A program made the position numbers and the translations under genes. This document shows, in pieces, positions 18,385-28,200 of a DNA stretch of 64,000 nt. Each line of letters begins with the position of its first letter. Position 1 is the stretch's first letter. The notes beneath the pieces are model-generated. The model saw nothing but the letters and a program-made list of their open reading frames with translations, was not told where the DNA came from and made no database searches. The stretch spans positions 25,552 through 89,551 of the forward strand of contig JAZNOW010000019.1 of assembly GCA_045589355.1 (NCBI GenBank). The letters are read 5' to 3'. Source of the DNA: RUG563 sp045589355. Its GTDB lineage: Bacteria; Bacillota; Clostridia; Christensenellales; Aristaeellaceae.

Positions 18385-18420
18385 AACAAACGAGCATCCA
18401 AACACGGATACTCGTTTGTT
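18385..18420 (+). terminator. Long hairpin after the HAD gene
   Basis: AACAAACGAG (18385-18394) pairs with CTCGTTTGTT (18411-18420), with an inner ATCC/GGAT extension. The right arm itself supplies a T-rich end. Confidence 0.55.
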
Positions 18421-18449
18421 CGTTGCAGGATAAATTATTCCTTAAGAAT

Positions 18450-18474
18450 CCTCCCGCCAGGGAGGGTCTTTTTT
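18450..18474 (+). terminator. Intrinsic terminator
   Basis: CCTCCC (18450-18455), loop GCCA, GGGAGG (18460-18465), then TCTTTTTT. It stops + strand transcription just before the end of the convergent patatin gene. Confidence 0.8.
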
Positions 18475-18475
18475 G

Positions 18476-19321
18476 TTACTTGTTTTTCAGCCAATGCAGC
18501 AGCTTCTCTTCCAGCGTCTGAGCGTCCTGATAGCCCATGTCGTACAATTGCTGCACTTTTTCAGGGTCTTCTTCCATGCGGCCGATTTGGGGCGGCGTAT
18601 GGGGGCGGATGATGAACACCCGGCCTTCCTGCTCCAGCTTTTGCAGCCTGTCCAGGGTTTGGTTGTACAGGATGTGCCGCGTTTCCAGCGTTTTTGCAAA
18701 GGCAGGGTATTTGCGGTAGACCAGCTTTGGCAGCAGCCGAAGTTCCCTGGACTTTCGGTAACCGGCGGCTTGGGTGAGGACTACCACGTTGCGCTCATAT
18801 CCCATGCGGATGAAGGCTTCCACAGGGATGGAATCCGCCGCTCCGCCGTCCAGGTATTTTTTGCCGTTCATTTCCACCATACGGGAAAAATAGGGCAGGG
18901 AAGCGGAGGCGCGCAGGGCGTCAATTTGCGCCCGCATATCGGTGATGCGCAGGTATTCCGCCCGGCCTGTTTCCACGTTGGTGCAGGTGACGTAAAAGGG
19001 CGTGGGGTTTTTCAGGAAAGCGTCATGGTCATAGGGGTCCAGCCGGTCCGGCAGTTCATGGTAGCAAAAATCCACCCCCACCAGATCGCCGGTCTTCCGC
19101 CAGCTCTTAAAGCTCATAAACCGGGGATCGCCGCAGTATTTGCGGTAATAGCGGATGCTGCGGCCCCTTTGCCCGGACAGGAAGGAGCAGCCGTGAATGG
19201 CCCCGGCTGAAACGCCGATCAGCCCGTCAAAGGCAATGACTGCATCCATCAGCCGGTCCAATACCCCGGCGGCATAGATGCCCCGCACCCCGCCGCCTTC
19301 CACCACAAGCCCCGTTTTCAT
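18476..19321 (-). CDS. Patatin-like phospholipase
   Basis: 281 residues. The oxyanion loop GGGVRG (9-14), the serine elbow GVSAG (S38) and the DGG of YLDGGAAD form the Ser-Asp dyad of patatins, which hydrolyse acyl chains from phospholipids or other lipids. The protein has no signal peptide or membrane helix. ATG 19321 is chosen from the homologous start MKTGLVVEGGG and an AAGGA site 9 nt upstream; the open frame runs 17 codons further with no site. Bacterial patatins of this YjjU/RssA-like size are usually cytoplasmic with poorly known substrates. Confidence 0.92.
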   Translation of the reverse strand: MKTGLVVEGGGVRGIYAAGVLDRLMDAVIAFDGLIGVSAGAIHGCSFLSGQRGRSIRYYRKYCGDPRFMSFKSWRKTGDLVGVDFCYHELPDRLDPYDHDAFLKNPTPFYVTCTNVETGRAEYLRITDMRAQIDALRASASLPYFSRMVEMNGKKYLDGGAADSIPVEAFIRMGYERNVVVLTQAAGYRKSRELRLLPKLVYRKYPAFAKTLETRHILYNQTLDRLQKLEQEGRVFIIRPHTPPQIGRMEEDPEKVQQLYDMGYQDAQTLEEKLLHWLKNK

Positions 19322-19407
19322 GCTGGTTTTTCCTTCTTTCTCCGCCGGATATGCCCTGATTATAGCACACAATTGGACGTTGGTTCAAGGTGCATACATG
19401 GCAGAAA

Positions 19408-19458
19408 GTTGACAATTCAACGTCTATGCGGTAAGATGCAACAAGTTGAATTTTCAAC
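19408..19458 (+). promoter_or_regulatory. Promoter with two identical inverted-repeat operators
   Basis: TTGACA (19409-19414), 17-nt spacer, TAAGAT (19432-19437). An inverted repeat GTTGA-N4-TCAAC occurs twice: 19408-19421 overlapping the -35 box and 19445-19458 just downstream of the start point, 37 bp apart. A dimeric repressor bound at both sites would block the promoter. No regulator gene is adjacent. Confidence 0.7.
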
Positions 19459-19513
19459 TACTTATGTGCATAGCATGATCTGTGCAGTTTGCAGAAAGAA
19501 AGGAAGGATGTTT

Positions 19514-20722
19514 ATGAAGAAAGCAAAGAAAACTGTGATCCGTGTACTGGTTGGCCTGCTTGTATTGGTGGTGGTGCTGGCAGGGGTTGTGTATGCCCTG
19601 TGGCATAATGAAATGGCTACCATTGCCAGCATAAAGCTGATCCGGGAGCGCAACGACGCCCATCTGGACGGCGCCGTATACACCATGCACGTCAAGGGCG
19701 GTTTTTATCTGGACGATTTTGTGGCGCAGGGCGGCGTGAAAAGCGACAGCGAGCTGATCGCCTTTGTTTCCGGCAAGATCACCAAGGGGCTGATGAACAT
19801 TGGCATTTCCGATCCGGAAATCGGCTGCTCCTCCTTTACGGCGGTTACGGAAGAAGGGGACCGGCTCTTTGGCCGCAATTATGATTTTTCCAAGACCAAT
19901 ACCTGCATTGTTTTTACCGAAAGGAATGAAGGCCGCCATGCCAGCATTTCCTCCGTGGATTTGCAGTTTCTGGGCATGGATGTGAATGAAAATGTGGATG
20001 GCCTGATGGACAAGATCACCTGCCTGGCCGCCGTGTATGCCCCCCTGGACGGCATCAATGAGGCTGGCGTCAGCTGCGGCATTTACATGACGTATCAGGG
20101 CGGCGAAACCACCGTGGCCACCAACCAGAACACCGATAAGCCGGATTTCACCTCCACCACCCTCCTGCGCCTGATTCTGGATTATGCGGATGACGTGGAT
20201 GAAGCGGTGGAGATTGCATCCGCTTATGACATGCACGACTCCGCCAAAACCTCCTACCACTACATGGTGGCAGACGCCACCGGCCGCAGCGCCATTCTGG
20301 AATGGGTGGGGGAAACGGATGATACCGATAATGATGGTTCGCAGCGCGTGCTGAAGGTGACCTATAACGACAACGACGCTCACATCGGTGCAACGGAAGG
20401 GGCGTCGGAATATCAGGTGATCACCAATTTTATTCTTCAGCCCGGCTACTATGCCGACGTGCCCGAAACGGAAAAGAAGGGTTATGACCGCTACGAAAGG
20501 CTGTATGAAGAGCTGGACAAAACCGGCGGCGTGGTGGCCGATGAAAAAGCGGCCATGGAGGTGCTTTCCATTGTGGGCCGCCGCACCTGGAAAAACGATG
20601 ACGGCAACGGCTGTACCGTGCACAGCGCTGTGTATAACCTGACCGACAAAACCATGATGTGGGTTCCCAATGAAAATTATGACGATCCCACGGCGGTGTT
20701 TACCTTCAGCCTGGCGAACTGA
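19514..20722 (+). CDS. Ntn-type linear amide C-N hydrolase / acyltransferase-like protein
   Basis: 402 residues. A membrane helix (about 9-30) anchors or exports the protein; the following domain contains IGCSSFTA with C105 as the expected N-terminal nucleophile after autocleavage, then FGRNYDF, matching the choloylglycine hydrolase / penicillin V acylase / C45 acyltransferase superfamily. These enzymes cut amide bonds in bile salts, acyl-homoserine lactones, beta-lactam side chains or peptides; which one is not clear. The roughly 100-residue region before the Cys is longer than in bile salt hydrolases. AGGAAGG precedes ATG 19514; an ATG two codons earlier sits too close to that site. The double operator upstream implies inducible expression. 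Confidence 0.82.
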   Translation: MKKAKKTVIRVLVGLLVLVVVLAGVVYALWHNEMATIASIKLIRERNDAHLDGAVYTMHVKGGFYLDDFVAQGGVKSDSELIAFVSGKITKGLMNIGISDPEIGCSSFTAVTEEGDRLFGRNYDFSKTNTCIVFTERNEGRHASISSVDLQFLGMDVNENVDGLMDKITCLAAVYAPLDGINEAGVSCGIYMTYQGGETTVATNQNTDKPDFTSTTLLRLILDYADDVDEAVEIASAYDMHDSAKTSYHYMVADATGRSAILEWVGETDDTDNDGSQRVLKVTYNDNDAHIGATEGASEYQVITNFILQPGYYADVPETEKKGYDRYERLYEELDKTGGVVADEKAAMEVLSIVGRRTWKNDDGNGCTVHSAVYNLTDKTMMWVPNENYDDPTAVFTFSLAN

Positions 20723-20730
20723 AGAAAAAT

Positions 20731-20759
20731 ACGTGTGCAGGCCCTGCACACGTTTTTTC
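20731..20759 (+). terminator. Intrinsic terminator
   Basis: ACGTGTGCAG (20731-20740), loop GCC, CTGCACACGT (20744-20753), then TTTTT. Confidence 0.85.
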
Positions 20760-20785
20760 TTCTGACGGCAGAAGGAAAAAAGAGG

Positions 20786-20814
20786 TTGAATATTGCTTTT
20801 TATACGTATATAAT
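20786..20814 (+). promoter_or_regulatory. Strong promoter for the anion permease gene
   Basis: TTGAAT (20786-20791), 17-nt spacer, consensus TATAAT (20809-20814). Confidence 0.75.
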
Positions 20815-20885
20815 GAAAATGAGCAAGTTTGTGCTTCTTTTTCGGAAGGACAAGAAGGCTCTTTCCACAGAAAGGAAGGAAAACA

Positions 20886-22157
20886 ATGATTCCTGCGCTG
20901 ATTTTGTTTGCGGTGACGTATGTGCTGATGCTGGTTTTCAGCAAATACCGGCCCTACATTGCCCTTGGGTCCGCCCTGATTTTTGTTTTGAGCGGCATGC
21001 TGCCGGTGCAGGAAATTCTGCCCAGCATTGACCTGAACGTGATCCTGATGATCGCCGGTACCATGGGGCTGGTGGCCCTGTTTATTGACAGCCGTATGCC
21101 GGAGCTGCTTGCGGATCTGGTGATGGCGAAGGTGAAAAACGTGCAGTGGGCGGCGGTGGCGCTGGCGCTGTTTGCCGGCATTATTTCCGCTTTTGTGGAT
21201 AATGTGGCCACGGTTCTGATGGTGGCGCCGGTGGCGCTGGAAATTTGCCGGAAACTGAAAACCAATCCTGTGCCCTTCATCATCGGCATTGCCGTTTCTT
21301 CCAACCTGCAGGGGGCGGCCACACTGGTGGGGGATACCACGGCCATTATGCTGGGTTCTGCCCTGGATATGAGCTTTATGGATTTCTTCTTCTACCAGGG
21401 AAAGCCCGGAATGTTTTTCATGGTGGAACTGGGTGCGCTGCTTTCCGCTGCCATTTTGTATTTCCTTTTCCGGAAAGAAAAGGCGCCCATTCCCAAGGCA
21501 GAAAGCCGCACCAAGGTGGAGGATTATGTGCCCACCTGGCTGCTGGGCGGCGCCATTGTGCTGCTGATTCTCGCTTCCTTCATCCCCGGAAAACCGGCGG
21601 TTACCAACGGCCTCATTTGCTGTGGGCTGCTGGCGGCCGGCCTGATTTACAACTTCCTGAAAAAGCGGGATGTGAAGGCTCTGGTGGAGCCGCTTAAATC
21701 CATCGACTTTGAAACCATCGGCCTGCTGCTGGGGCTGTTCCTGATGATCGGCGGCATTTCCGCCCAAGGGGTGATCAAGGCAGCGGCTGATCTGCTGGCC
21801 ACGGTTGGCGGGGGCAATGTGTTCCTGCTGTACACGGTGATCGTGTGGGCCTCCGTGCTCATTTCTGCCTTTATCGACAACATCCCTTATGTGGCCACCA
21901 TGATCCCCGTGATCGCCTCTTTGGCCGCATCCCTTGGGGTGGATCCCACGCCCCTGTACTTCGGCCTGCTTTCCGGCGCCACCCTGGGGGGCAACTGCAC
22001 GCCCATCGGCGCCTCCGCCAACATCACCGGCATCGGCATTTTGCGCAAAGCCGGTTATGACGTGAAGAACGGCGATTTCTTCAAGATCGGTATTCCCTTC
22101 ACGCTGGCTGCCATCGTGCCCGCCTATGTGCTGATCTGGCTTTTGTTCGGGGTGTAA
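20886..22157 (+). CDS. ArsB/NhaD/SLC13-type ion or anion permease
   Basis: 423 residues with about 11-12 membrane helices. The two halves carry AFVDNVATVLMVAPVAL and AFIDNIPYVATMIPVI, paired re-entrant-loop motifs of the ion transporter superfamily that includes ArsB, NhaD and dicarboxylate carriers; SNLQGAATLVGDTTAIM and GGNCTPIGASANITG are the matching second motifs. Substrate could be a dicarboxylate, citrate or Na+. No arsenic genes are nearby, so arsenite export is less likely. AAAGGAAGGA precedes ATG 20886. The next gene follows after 35 nt and may be co-transcribed. Confidence 0.85.
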   Translation: MIPALILFAVTYVLMLVFSKYRPYIALGSALIFVLSGMLPVQEILPSIDLNVILMIAGTMGLVALFIDSRMPELLADLVMAKVKNVQWAAVALALFAGIISAFVDNVATVLMVAPVALEICRKLKTNPVPFIIGIAVSSNLQGAATLVGDTTAIMLGSALDMSFMDFFFYQGKPGMFFMVELGALLSAAILYFLFRKEKAPIPKAESRTKVEDYVPTWLLGGAIVLLILASFIPGKPAVTNGLICCGLLAAGLIYNFLKKRDVKALVEPLKSIDFETIGLLLGLFLMIGGISAQGVIKAAADLLATVGGGNVFLLYTVIVWASVLISAFIDNIPYVATMIPVIASLAASLGVDPTPLYFGLLSGATLGGNCTPIGASANITGIGILRKAGYDVKNGDFFKIGIPFTLAAIVPAYVLIWLLFGV

Positions 22158-22192
22158 GGCGCTTCATATCTTTTTGATTCTCAGGAGACAGT

Positions 22193-22942
22193 ATGAATGT
22201 ATTTCGTTTTGCCGGCATGTCGCCCATCCGGAAAAGGTATATGCTGCGGCTGGTGGGCCGGGTATGTATCCTGATTGCCGGTGTTGTATTGTGCTTTACG
22301 GCGCCGGAGCAGTTTGAGGTGCTGAACGGCTTTCGGTTTTTTGAAACGTTTTCCCTGCTGCACCTGCTGTGGGGCATTTGGATTTTGGACATGGTGTCCC
22401 AGCTTTTGCCCATTCACAAGCACATTTCCATCGGCTCGCAAAAGGTATTCCGCCAGTTTTTTAAGCCCATCAAGGAACGGGTGAACAAAGAAGCGCTCAA
22501 GCGCTACATCCTGAGCACCACCCGCTCCGCCTTCTGGGTGCTGCTTTTGTGGGCAGCGCTGATCGCCCTGATCGGGCTGTGCTATTGGCTGGGATGGATC
22601 GGCAAAACGGCGCTTTTCATGATTTCGGTGCTGTTTTATGTGTGCGATCTGATCTGCGTGCTGGTATGGTGCCCCTTCCGGCTGATCATGCACAACCGCT
22701 GCTGCACCACCTGCCGCATTTTCAACTGGGATCACATGATGATGTTCAGCCCGCTGCTCTTTATGGGCGGCTTTTATGCCGTTTCCCTTTTGGCTGTGGC
22801 GGCCCTTGTGTGGCTGATGTGGGAAGGGTGCGTGCTGGTGTATCCGGAACGCTTCTGGGAGCAGACCAATGCGTCCCTCCAGTGCGCCCAATGCACCGAT
22901 AAGCTGTGCACCCAGTATTGCCGGAAACTGCGCAGCAAATAA
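22193..22942 (+). CDS. Unrecognised multi-pass membrane protein with Cys clusters
   Basis: 249 residues; I do not recognise a named family. Four to six hydrophobic helices are visible (about 22-38, 60-75, 110-135, 140-160, 185-210). Two Cys groups stand out: RCCTTCRIFNWD in a loop near residue 170 and CAQCTDKLCTQYC near the C-terminus, seven Cys in all, arranged as CC-x2-C and C-x2-C-x4-C-x3-C. Such spacing suits a metal or Fe-S site or disulfide exchange, probably on the cytoplasmic face. It shares the anion permease transcript and is closed by a strong terminator. Confidence 0.75.
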   Translation: MNVFRFAGMSPIRKRYMLRLVGRVCILIAGVVLCFTAPEQFEVLNGFRFFETFSLLHLLWGIWILDMVSQLLPIHKHISIGSQKVFRQFFKPIKERVNKEALKRYILSTTRSAFWVLLLWAALIALIGLCYWLGWIGKTALFMISVLFYVCDLICVLVWCPFRLIMHNRCCTTCRIFNWDHMMMFSPLLFMGGFYAVSLLAVAALVWLMWEGCVLVYPERFWEQTNASLQCAQCTDKLCTQYCRKLRSK

Positions 22943-22950
22943 AAAAAGAA

Positions 22951-22986
22951 CCTCCGAAGGCGTGTTGCTTTCGGAGGCTTTTTTTT
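22951..22986. terminator. Terminator between convergent genes
   Basis: CCTCCGAA (22951-22958) pairs with TTCGGAGG (22970-22977), followed by a T8 run and preceded by an A7 run, so it can act in both directions. Confidence 0.85.
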
Positions 22987-25087
22987 ATAGATGGAAAGAA
23001 GTTTTCAGCAGGTCTTCGTCCTTGGAACTGTGGCCGGCCATCAAAAGGAATTCGCCGCTTTCCACCACGGTTTCTTCCCGGCGGTTGACGAGGGCGAAAT
23101 CGTTCCGGTCAAACCGGAAGCAGATCTCCTTCTTTTCGCCGGGCTGCAGCATTACCTGCTGATAGGCAATGAGCCGTTTCACCGGCGTCAGTACGGAGGA
23201 AACCACGTCCCGCACATACACCTGCACCGTTTCCAGGCCTGCCCGGCTGCCGGTGTTTTCCACCGTCACATGAGCGGTGAGGGCATCTGCGTCCATGGTA
23301 AGGCCGGAGTAGGCAAAGGTGGTGTAGCCAAGGCCTTCGCCAAAGGCGAAAAGGGGCGTGGCAGGCTGATCGCAGTATGCGCCGCCATGCCAGCCGGGCA
23401 GCTGATTGTAATACATGGGCACCTGGCCGGCGTGATGGGGGAAGGTGATGGGCAGGCGGCCGGTGGGGGAATGGTGGCCGTACAGCACTTCAGCCAAAGC
23501 CAGGCCGCCGTGCATGCCGCCGTTGAACGCCACCACTACGGCGTTTGCGTTTGCCGCTTCCTTCAGGCACAGGGGCTTGGAGGCCACCAGCACGGTGATG
23601 ATGGGCTTGCCCGTCTTTTGCAGGGCACGGAAGAGGGCGAGCTGCTTACCGGACAGGTCCAGATCGGCCCGGTCCTTCCCTTCGCCCACCTGGGTCACCA
23701 CGTCGCCCACCACATGGACGATCACGTCGGCATGTTCCGCGGCGCGGACGGCGGCGGAAAGATCATCGCTTTCCTTTTCTTCCGGGCCGCAGCCGGGCAC
23801 ATAGGTCACCTGGCGGCTCATTTTTTCCATGCCTTCCTTTACCGTGGTGTAGGGGCGGATGGCGGGATGGGAAGGATCCCACAGGGGATGGGAGAAATAG
23901 GTCCAGTCGCCGTACTGGGCCCAGATATCGTCGGCATTGGCGCCGGTGAGCAGTACTTTCTGTTCCTGCCTGAGGGGCAGAATGCCGTCGTTTTTCAAAA
24001 GGGTAATGCTGCGGCGGGCAGCTTCCAGGGCTGCCTGCTGGTGTTCTTCGCAGCCGATGCAGCCGGGCACGCCCACCTTTTCGGGATTTTCAAACAGGCC
24101 CATGCGTTCCTTCACCGAAAGGATGTGGCACACCGCGTTATCGATCACCTGCTCGTCCAGCTTCCCTTCCTTTACCAGCCGGATAGCGCTTTCGTAAAAC
24201 TCTGTGCTGGACATGATCATATCATTGCCGGCCCTGGCAGCCAGCAGGGACGCTTCGTCCGCATCATGAGCCACAAATTGCTTATCCACAAGGCTGGTCA
24301 CGTTCAGCCAGTCGGTGATCACAAAGCCGTCAAAGCCCATTTCGTCCCGCAGGATATCCTTGAGCATGTGGCTGTCGGCGGTAAGGGGGGTGCCGTCAAT
24401 GGAGCCGTAGGCGGTCATGAAGGTGGCGCAGCCGGCATCCACTGCCTTTTTGAACGGCGGCAGGAATACTTCCCGCACTTTGCGGTAGGTCACTTCGCTG
24501 TCATAGGCGTCCCGGGCGCCGGTGGCTTCGCCGTAGGCAATGTAGTGCTTGGCACAGGCGGCGATGCTTTCGGGGGCGGAAAGGTCATCCCCCTGAAAGC
24601 CCCGGATGAGAGCGGCGGCCAGTTCGCCGGTGAGGTAAGGGTCTTCACCGAAGGTTTCGTTGGTGCGGCCCCAGCGTGGATCCCGTGCCAGGCACAGCAG
24701 GGGGGCAAAGGTCCAGTGCAGGCCGTCGGTTGCCACTTCCCGGGCGGTAATGCGGCCCATTTCTATGGCAATTTCCCTGTCCCAGGTGCAGGCGCAGGCC
24801 AGCTGGGTGGGGAAGATGGTGGCATGGTCGTTCAGGGCATGGCCGCGTACGGCGTCAATGCCGAACAATACCGGAATGCCCAGCCGGGATTGCATGGCCG
24901 TTTGCTGCACTTCCCGGGCGTTATCGCCCAGTACATGCAGGAAGGAACCGGCGCCCAGTTTTGCCCAGCGCAGGGATTCCTCCCGGCCGGACTGGGCATA
25001 GGGCACCTGGATCATCTGGGCCACTTTTTCTTCCAGTGTCATTTTAGAAAGCAGCGCCTTTACGCGCTGGGAAACCTGCTTTGTCAT
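22985..25087 (-). CDS. Glycoside hydrolase family 3 (beta-glucosidase/xylosidase-like)
   Basis: 700 residues, three-domain GH3 with N-terminal barrel, alpha/beta sandwich and C-terminal fibronectin III-like domain (TAHVTVENTGSRAGLETVQVYV). The nucleophile is D259 in GFVITDW; substrate residues KHYIAYG and RDPRWGR are intact. No signal peptide, so it works on imported beta-linked di- or oligosaccharides. AGGAGG lies 10 nt before ATG 25087. Same-strand partner of the second GH3 at 28609, but separated by the repeat-protein gene and two terminators, so the two are probably separate transcripts. Exact specificity is not readable. Confidence 0.95.
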   Translation of the reverse strand: MTKQVSQRVKALLSKMTLEEKVAQMIQVPYAQSGREESLRWAKLGAGSFLHVLGDNAREVQQTAMQSRLGIPVLFGIDAVRGHALNDHATIFPTQLACACTWDREIAIEMGRITAREVATDGLHWTFAPLLCLARDPRWGRTNETFGEDPYLTGELAAALIRGFQGDDLSAPESIAACAKHYIAYGEATGARDAYDSEVTYRKVREVFLPPFKKAVDAGCATFMTAYGSIDGTPLTADSHMLKDILRDEMGFDGFVITDWLNVTSLVDKQFVAHDADEASLLAARAGNDMIMSSTEFYESAIRLVKEGKLDEQVIDNAVCHILSVKERMGLFENPEKVGVPGCIGCEEHQQAALEAARRSITLLKNDGILPLRQEQKVLLTGANADDIWAQYGDWTYFSHPLWDPSHPAIRPYTTVKEGMEKMSRQVTYVPGCGPEEKESDDLSAAVRAAEHADVIVHVVGDVVTQVGEGKDRADLDLSGKQLALFRALQKTGKPIITVLVASKPLCLKEAANANAVVVAFNGGMHGGLALAEVLYGHHSPTGRLPITFPHHAGQVPMYYNQLPGWHGGAYCDQPATPLFAFGEGLGYTTFAYSGLTMDADALTAHVTVENTGSRAGLETVQVYVRDVVSSVLTPVKRLIAYQQVMLQPGEKKEICFRFDRNDFALVNRREETVVESGEFLLMAGHSSKDEDLLKTSFHL

Positions 25088-25176
25088 TTTTCTTCATCCT
25101 CCTGAACGTAATGGGGGATACAGCTGCACGGATTATAGCATGTTCCCCTGGATATTTCAAGCGCCGCCGGCCATAG

Positions 25177-25205
25177 AAAAAGCCCCGGAAGAAGCCTTCC
25201 GGGGC
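25177..25205 (-). terminator. Terminator of the coiled-coil protein gene
   Basis: Minus-strand stem of GCCCCGGAA with TTCCGGGGC (25182-25190 and 25197-25205), 6-nt loop, then T5. Confidence 0.8.
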
Positions 25206-25240
25206 AGGGGTTATGGGATTTGTTTACCGGGCGCCGATTT

Positions 25241-28200
25241 TTACTGGCCCGCTTCCAGGGCGTCAATGCGGCCGCTCAGTTCGGTGTAGTGGCTGGCTAC
25301 CGTGTTATTCAGATTAGCCATGGTGCTGGTGGTTTCATTGAGATGCACGTTCAACCCGCTTACCGTGGAGCGCAGGGTGCCCAACTGTCCGTCAAGGTTG
25401 GCAATTTGTTGCTGGATGCTGGTGGCGGTGGAGTTCAGGCTGGCAATCTGCGCGGTGTGGCTGGTCAGGGTGGTTTCCGCAGAGCTCATCTTGGATTCCA
25501 GCGTGGATACCTTGGCGGTAAGGGAGGTGATCTTGGTATCGGAAGAGGAGATGTGGGAGCTGATCTTGTTGCTGTTATCCTGTACCTTCTGGTTGGTGGC
25601 AGCCAGGTCGGTCTTGGAGGCACATTCGGCCACCATGGCCACCGTGGCGTAATTGCTCAGGTCGCATTCGCAGGCAGAGATAGAATCAATCATGCCGTCC
25701 AGAATCTGGATATCGTGCTTGTTGCTGTCCACACCCTGCTGGAGGCTGGAGGTGGTGCTGTTCAGTTCGGAAATCTGGGTGGTGTGGGTGGTTACGGAGT
25801 TGATCACCTGGGTCATCTTGCCTTCCAGGGTGCCAACGCGGGTGGTGAGGCCGTTGATGTCGTCCGTCAGCTCGTTGTACTTGCTGGTCAGGTCGCTCTT
25901 GAGGGTGGCAACGGCACTGGTGGTATTGTTCAGGCTGTTGTTCACGCCGTCTACGCGGGCGCTCAGGGTGCCGACCTTGCCGTCCAGAGCAGCCACTTCC
26001 GCCTTGGTGGCGAAGGTGTCGGGATCACATTCGCATTCCTGGATGGCGTCAATGGCGTTGTTCAGTTCGCCAATGTCATAATCGTTGCTTTCGATCTTCT
26101 GATGGAGGCTGGTGGTGAAGCTATCCAGTTCGGAGATCTGGGTGGTGTGGCTGGTCACGGTGTTGATCACCTGGGTCATCTTGCCTTCCAGGGTGCCAAC
26201 ACGGTTGGTGATGCCCTTGATGCTGTCTTTCAGTTCGTTATACTTGGTGGCCAGGTCATTTTTCAGGGTGGCAACGGCACTGATGGTTTCGTTCAGGCTG
26301 TTGTTCACGCCGTCCACGCGGGCGCTCACAGCGCCGATCTTGGCGTCCAGAGCGGCCACTTCCGTCTTGGTGGCAAAGGTGGAGGGATCGCACTGGCACT
26401 GCTTGATGGCGTTGATGAGGCCCTTCAGTTCGTTGTACTTGGTGGTCAGGTCGCCCTTGAGGGTGGAAACGGCGCTGATGGTTTCGTTCAGGCTGTTGTT
26501 TACGCCGTCCACGCGGGCACTGAGGGCACCCATATCAGCGATCACGTCGGCCACTTCTTCCTTGGTGGCGTAGATGCTGCTCAGGCTGGAATATTGCTGC
26601 TGCAGAGCGCTGATGGCGCTGGGCATGGAAGCAGTCAGGGCCTGGAGAGCCTGGATCTTGCTGGCATTGGTGTCGATGCGGTTCTTCAGTTCGGTGTACT
26701 TATTGTTCAGGCTGGTGTTCAGGTTGGTGATCTGGGTATTGGTTTCGCTCAGGGCGGTGTTCAGGCCGTCCACGCGGGCTTCCAGGTTGCCCAGGTCAGC
26801 GGATACTTCGGCCAGTTCTGCCTTGGTGGCATAAGTGGTCTTAATGGTATTAACTTCCTTGGTCAGGTTGGTGACCTTGGTGTTGGTTTCGCTCAGGCCG
26901 GTGTTCAGGCCGTCCACGCGGGCGCTCAGGTTGCCAAGATCAGCGATCACATCGGCCACTTCTTCCTTGGTGGCATAGGTGGTCTTGATAGTGTTCACTT
27001 CGGTGGTCAGGTTGGTGACCTTGGAGTTGGTTTCGCTCAGGCCGGTGTTCAGGCCGTCCACGCGGGCACTCAGGCTGCCAAGATCAGCGATCACATCGGC
27101 CACTTCAGCCTTGGTGGCATACGTGGTCTTGATGGTGTTCACTTCGGTGGTCAGGTTGGTCAGGTCGGTACGTACGTCGGCGATATCTTCGCTCAGGCTG
27201 TCGGTTTCGCCAAAGAGGGTGGTGATATCGTCCTTCATGTCCGCCGTGTCGGCTTCCAGAACGTCAATGCGGCCATCCAGCTCGGTGTACTTATTGTTCA
27301 GGCTGGTGTTCAGGTTGGTGATCTGGGTATTGGTTTCGCTCAGAGCGGTGTTCAGGCCATCCACGCGGCCTTCCAGATTGCCCAGATCAGCGGTCACATC
27401 GGCCACTTCCTGCTTGGTGGCATAGGTGGTCTTGATGGTGTTCACTTCGTCGGTCAGATCGTTCAGGTTGTTTTCAACGGTGGTCAGGTGCTGGTTGATG
27501 GTGGTGTTTACCTGATCGATCTTGTTGTTGACGGCGGTATGGTTGTTGGTAACGACGGTCTTCAGGGCGGCCAGTTCGGCGTCGGTGGCGTCAGCCTGTT
27601 CCTGCAGCTGGTCTACGTCGTAATCGGTAGCATCAGCCTGCTGCTGGAGCTTGGAGGCGAATTCGTCAGCGGCATCGGCCTGTTCCTTCAGGGCATCCAC
27701 ACGTTCGTCGGTGGCGTCAGCCTGTTCCTTCAGGGCATCCACGCGTTCGTCGGTGGCGTCGGCCTGTTCCTTCAGGGCATCCACGCGTTCGTCGGTGGCG
27801 TCGGCCTGTTCCTTCAGGGCGTCCACGCGTTCGTCGGTGGCGTCAGCCTGTTCCTTCAGGGCGTCCACGCGTTCGTCGGTGGCATCAGCCTGTTCCTTCA
27901 GGGCATCCACGCGTTCGTCGGTGGCGTCGGCCTGCTGCTGCAGGGCGGCAATTTCTTCGTTGGCGGCGTCCTGACCGGCGACCAGTTCTTCCACCGTGGC
28001 GTCGGTTTCTTCCTTGGTGTAGTAGCCGGTCAGCTTTTCGTCCACGCTGTCATTGGTGGCGTATTCTTCGGCAATCAGTTCTTTCAGGGCAGCGTTTTCG
28101 GCTTCCAGCACTTCCACGCGTTCCCGGACAACTTTCATGTCATACCAGTATGCAACGGTGGGCTGCTTGACGATCTTCATCGTCGCTTCCATTTCCACGT

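Noticed and set aside
20886..22157. Arsenite efflux pump ArsB
   Set aside because: The fold is related, but there is no arsR, arsC or arsA nearby; a general anion/ion permease is safer.
22991..25105. Long + strand frames opposite the two GH3 genes (also 28693-30882)
   Set aside because: Shadows created by codon bias of the GH3 genes; no known domains or initiation signals.
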